Part shown: piece by piece, positions 33,609 through 35,013 of the stretch
Layout of the letters: the number at the start of each line of letters is the position of its first letter
How positions within the stretch are numbered: position 1 is the first letter of the stretch
From: Bacteroides sp.
GTDB taxonomy: Bacteria; Bacteroidota; Bacteroidia; Bacteroidales; Bacteroidaceae
Direction: 5' to 3'
DNA: 35,013 bases
NCBI RefSeq assembly: GCF_030151085.1
Contig: NZ_JASLER010000075.1
Location: forward strand, 1-35,013
The notes under the pieces: generated by a model
Told to the model about the DNA's origin: nothing
Database searches by the model: none
What the model saw: the letters and a program-made list of their open reading frames with translations, nothing else
Made by a program: the position numbers and the translations under genes

Positions 33609-34754
33609 TTAAAAATCTGGCCAAGCGGCATTAATAACCTTCTTTACAGCCATGCATTCCATTTCGACCAACCAGCCGGTACGGCAAACAGGTGCCAATG
33701 TGAATACCTTTGGTATATCAGGAAAACGTTGGAGAAACATGTCCTTGACTACTGTATAATCAGCCATATCACGCAAATAAATTATAACATGAGCCATATC
33801 TTCAAAACTACAATCAGCTTCTTTCAATAAAGCTTCTACATTCTCCCACATCCGTTCTGTCTGGCGGCGAATATCCCCGGGATAAACAACCTCTCCACGG
33901 TTATTTATACTTGCTGTACCCGATATAAATACTTGGCGACGATCTCCATAATCTACAGCTGTTCCCCGCTCAAAACTCACACCATATTCATAAGTCGGAT
34001 TGAGATGGGTACGAGCGTAGAGATACTTGATTTGTTCCGGTTGTAAACCATCTACTGCATAAGCATCAAGCAATACTAATACCTTCGGATCGGCAAAACT
34101 TCCGCCAATGCCTGTACTGGCAATATAATGTGTCTTCTCCGTTAAGTTTTGAGTAACAAAAACTTCATTACGCGCTTTCACTACACCGGCATAATTCGTA
34201 TCAACATTCTGCACAAAAATCCATGTACGCAGACAATTCTTCGCTAAACTACATTTTTGTTCCATCAACCGCATTACATAGTCGTTCAGTAGCAAACGCA
34301 TCTGATATTCTGAGTTAGCAGCACGGTTAAAGCTACCTCCCATCCATAATTGGCGGTATGAGCCATGAGTCACTTCGTAAAGACCATTGGATAAAACTTT
34401 TGTTTGCACACCTACTTGCAAGTACACCCACAAAGCTATTTTAGTACCATTCAACGGGGGCTGCTCTACCACAGACAAAGCACAATCCGAATTCTCGGCA
34501 ATAGTGGCAAGCAATATATCGGTTTGATTGGCAGCATCACTCAAGAAGTATCGTTTGAATATAGCTACAGCACCTGCTAATTCTTTTTCTTGCAGGATGG
34601 CATAAGTATCCATCACCGCTTTCATCTGTTCGTGATAAGTTTGTTTTGGGTCAATAGCATGGACCATTAAATGATATTCCGCCACGCTGCCCTCCACGGA
34701 AAATGCAGATATTTCTGCCTTACTGAAAGGATAAGAATAAGATGTGTATTTCAT
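33609..34754 (-). CDS. RidA/YjgF-superfamily protein, two-domain form
   Basis: A 381-residue cytosolic protein and the first gene of the operon. The C-terminal third is a clear RidA-like fold (RQVFISGTASIN, QTERMWENVEALLKEADCSF, HVIIYLRDMADY) ending in APVCRTGWLVEMECMAV. There Arg358 and Glu366 match the Arg and Glu that bind carboxylate substrates in RidA and in FkbO/Hyg5 chorismatases. The N-terminal half has weaker RidA features (HEQMKAVMDTYAIL, AVAIFKRYFLSDAANQ), a two-domain size also seen in chorismatases (about 340 residues). Imine/enamine deaminase, chorismatase-like activity, or a binding role are all possible; the sequence does not decide. An 18-base gap leads to the DUF4369 gene. 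Confidence 0.75.
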   Translation of the reverse strand: MKYTSYSYPFSKAEISAFSVEGSVAEYHLMVHAIDPKQTYHEQMKAVMDTYAILQEKELAGAVAIFKRYFLSDAANQTDILLATIAENSDCALSVVEQPPLNGTKIALWVYLQVGVQTKVLSNGLYEVTHGSYRQLWMGGSFNRAANSEYQMRLLLNDYVMRLMEQKCSLAKNCLRTWIFVQNVDTNYAGVVKARNEVFVTQNLTEKTHYIASTGIGGSFADPKVLVLLDAYAVDGLQPEQIKYLYARTHLNPTYEYGVSFERGTAVDYGDRRQVFISGTASINNRGEVVYPGDIRRQTERMWENVEALLKEADCSFEDMAHVIIYLRDMADYTVVKDMFLQRFPDIPKVFTLAPVCRTGWLVEMECMAVKKVINAAWPDF

Positions 34755-34780
34755 ATATAAAATCCAGTATGATTTGTCTA

Positions 34781-34788
34781 CAAATATA
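34781..34788 (-). promoter_or_regulatory. -7 promoter element for the six-gene operon
   Basis: The minus strand reads TATATTTG, matching TAnnTTTG, about 27 bases before the RidA-like ATG. The predicted start near 34774 leaves a leader of about 20 bases. No clear -33 TTTG box is seen at normal spacing. Confidence 0.5.
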
Positions 34789-34879
34789 GTTATAAATCCC
34801 CAAGGATAAGAATAATCGGATAAAAAAGACGAGAAACAATCTCTTCAGGGCAACTGCACCAGAATTCTTATTCATATCT

Positions 34880-35013
34880 TTCCCGTTTTGGGCTAAACGG
34901 GAATGCTTTTTGCTTCATTTATCTTTACATAAAACAGAGGTAACCTCAGTCGTTATCTTTGGTACTCTCTGTCGTTATGAGAGGCTGCCTCTGTCGTTAT
35001 GTGAGGCTACCTC
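34880..35013. repeat. Dispersed hairpin repeat element, copy 2 (cut by the window end)
   Basis: It starts with a 9-bp hairpin (ttcccgttt / aaacgggaa, 34880-34903) and a T-run, then continues without gaps relative to copy 1 at a constant offset of 18207 bases. Bases 34914-35013 equal 16707-16806 exactly. The 22-base units begin at 34940, and the fourth is cut by the window edge. It lies upstream of the six-gene operon, as copy 1 lies upstream of kdp. Confidence 0.85.

Overview
The window looks like chromosomal DNA of a Bacteroides species. Genes are densely packed with short spacers and few strong Shine-Dalgarno sequences. Several upstream regions carry the Bacteroidales -7 element TAnnTTTG. 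The gene families (GH97/GH43/GH127 enzymes, a GPH sugar transporter, DUF4153, DUF6057, DUF4369) are typical of gut Bacteroidales. No rRNA, tRNA, transposase or CRISPR array was found.

Layout. (1) Bases 1-8334 (+) are the 3' end of a glycan-utilisation operon: a GH97 enzyme (5' end cut by the window) fused to a metallopeptidase-like domain, a modular GH43, a GH127 beta-L-arabinofuranosidase-type enzyme and a secreted S9 dipeptidyl peptidase. It ends at a perfect 18-bp hairpin shared with the convergent kdp operon. (2) Bases 8383-16460 (-) are a potassium-transport operon: a 31-codon small membrane ORF, kdpF, kdpA, kdpB, kdpC, an outer-membrane barrel-like protein, a truncated KdpD (KdpD plus Usp domains only) and a separate histidine kinase. 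A sigma-54-dependent response regulator (17010-18353, -) lies just upstream in place of the usual KdpE. The spacer holds two overlapping -24/-12 promoters and a paired dyad at enhancer distance, so the operon appears to have been rewired to RpoN/NtrC-type control. (3) Bases 18623-19957 (+) encode an aspartokinase homologue with a damaged active site. (4) Bases 21622-26586 (-) are a mannan cassette: GH26 mannanase lipoprotein, GH130 mannosylglucose phosphorylase, GPH transporter and cellobiose 2-epimerase, in the order known from B. fragilis. A DUF4153 membrane protein follows. (5) Bases 26695-34754 (-) are a tight six-gene operon of unknown function: a RidA-superfamily protein, a DUF4369 lipoprotein, then two tandem copies of a pair made of a DUF6057 membrane/TPR-like protein and a beta-propeller lipoprotein with one c-type haem motif (CxxCH).

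The best candidates for undescribed biology are the duplicated DUF6057/CxxCH-propeller operon and a 22-bp-periodic hairpin repeat. The repeat occurs as two 100%-identical 100-bp stretches upstream of unrelated operons (16707-16806 and 34914-35013), with compensatory changes in its stems. Also notable are the sigma-54 control region of kdp, the extra 31-codon ORF at the head of that operon, and the GH97-peptidase fusion. Everything here was read by eye; family names rest on recognised motifs, not database searches.
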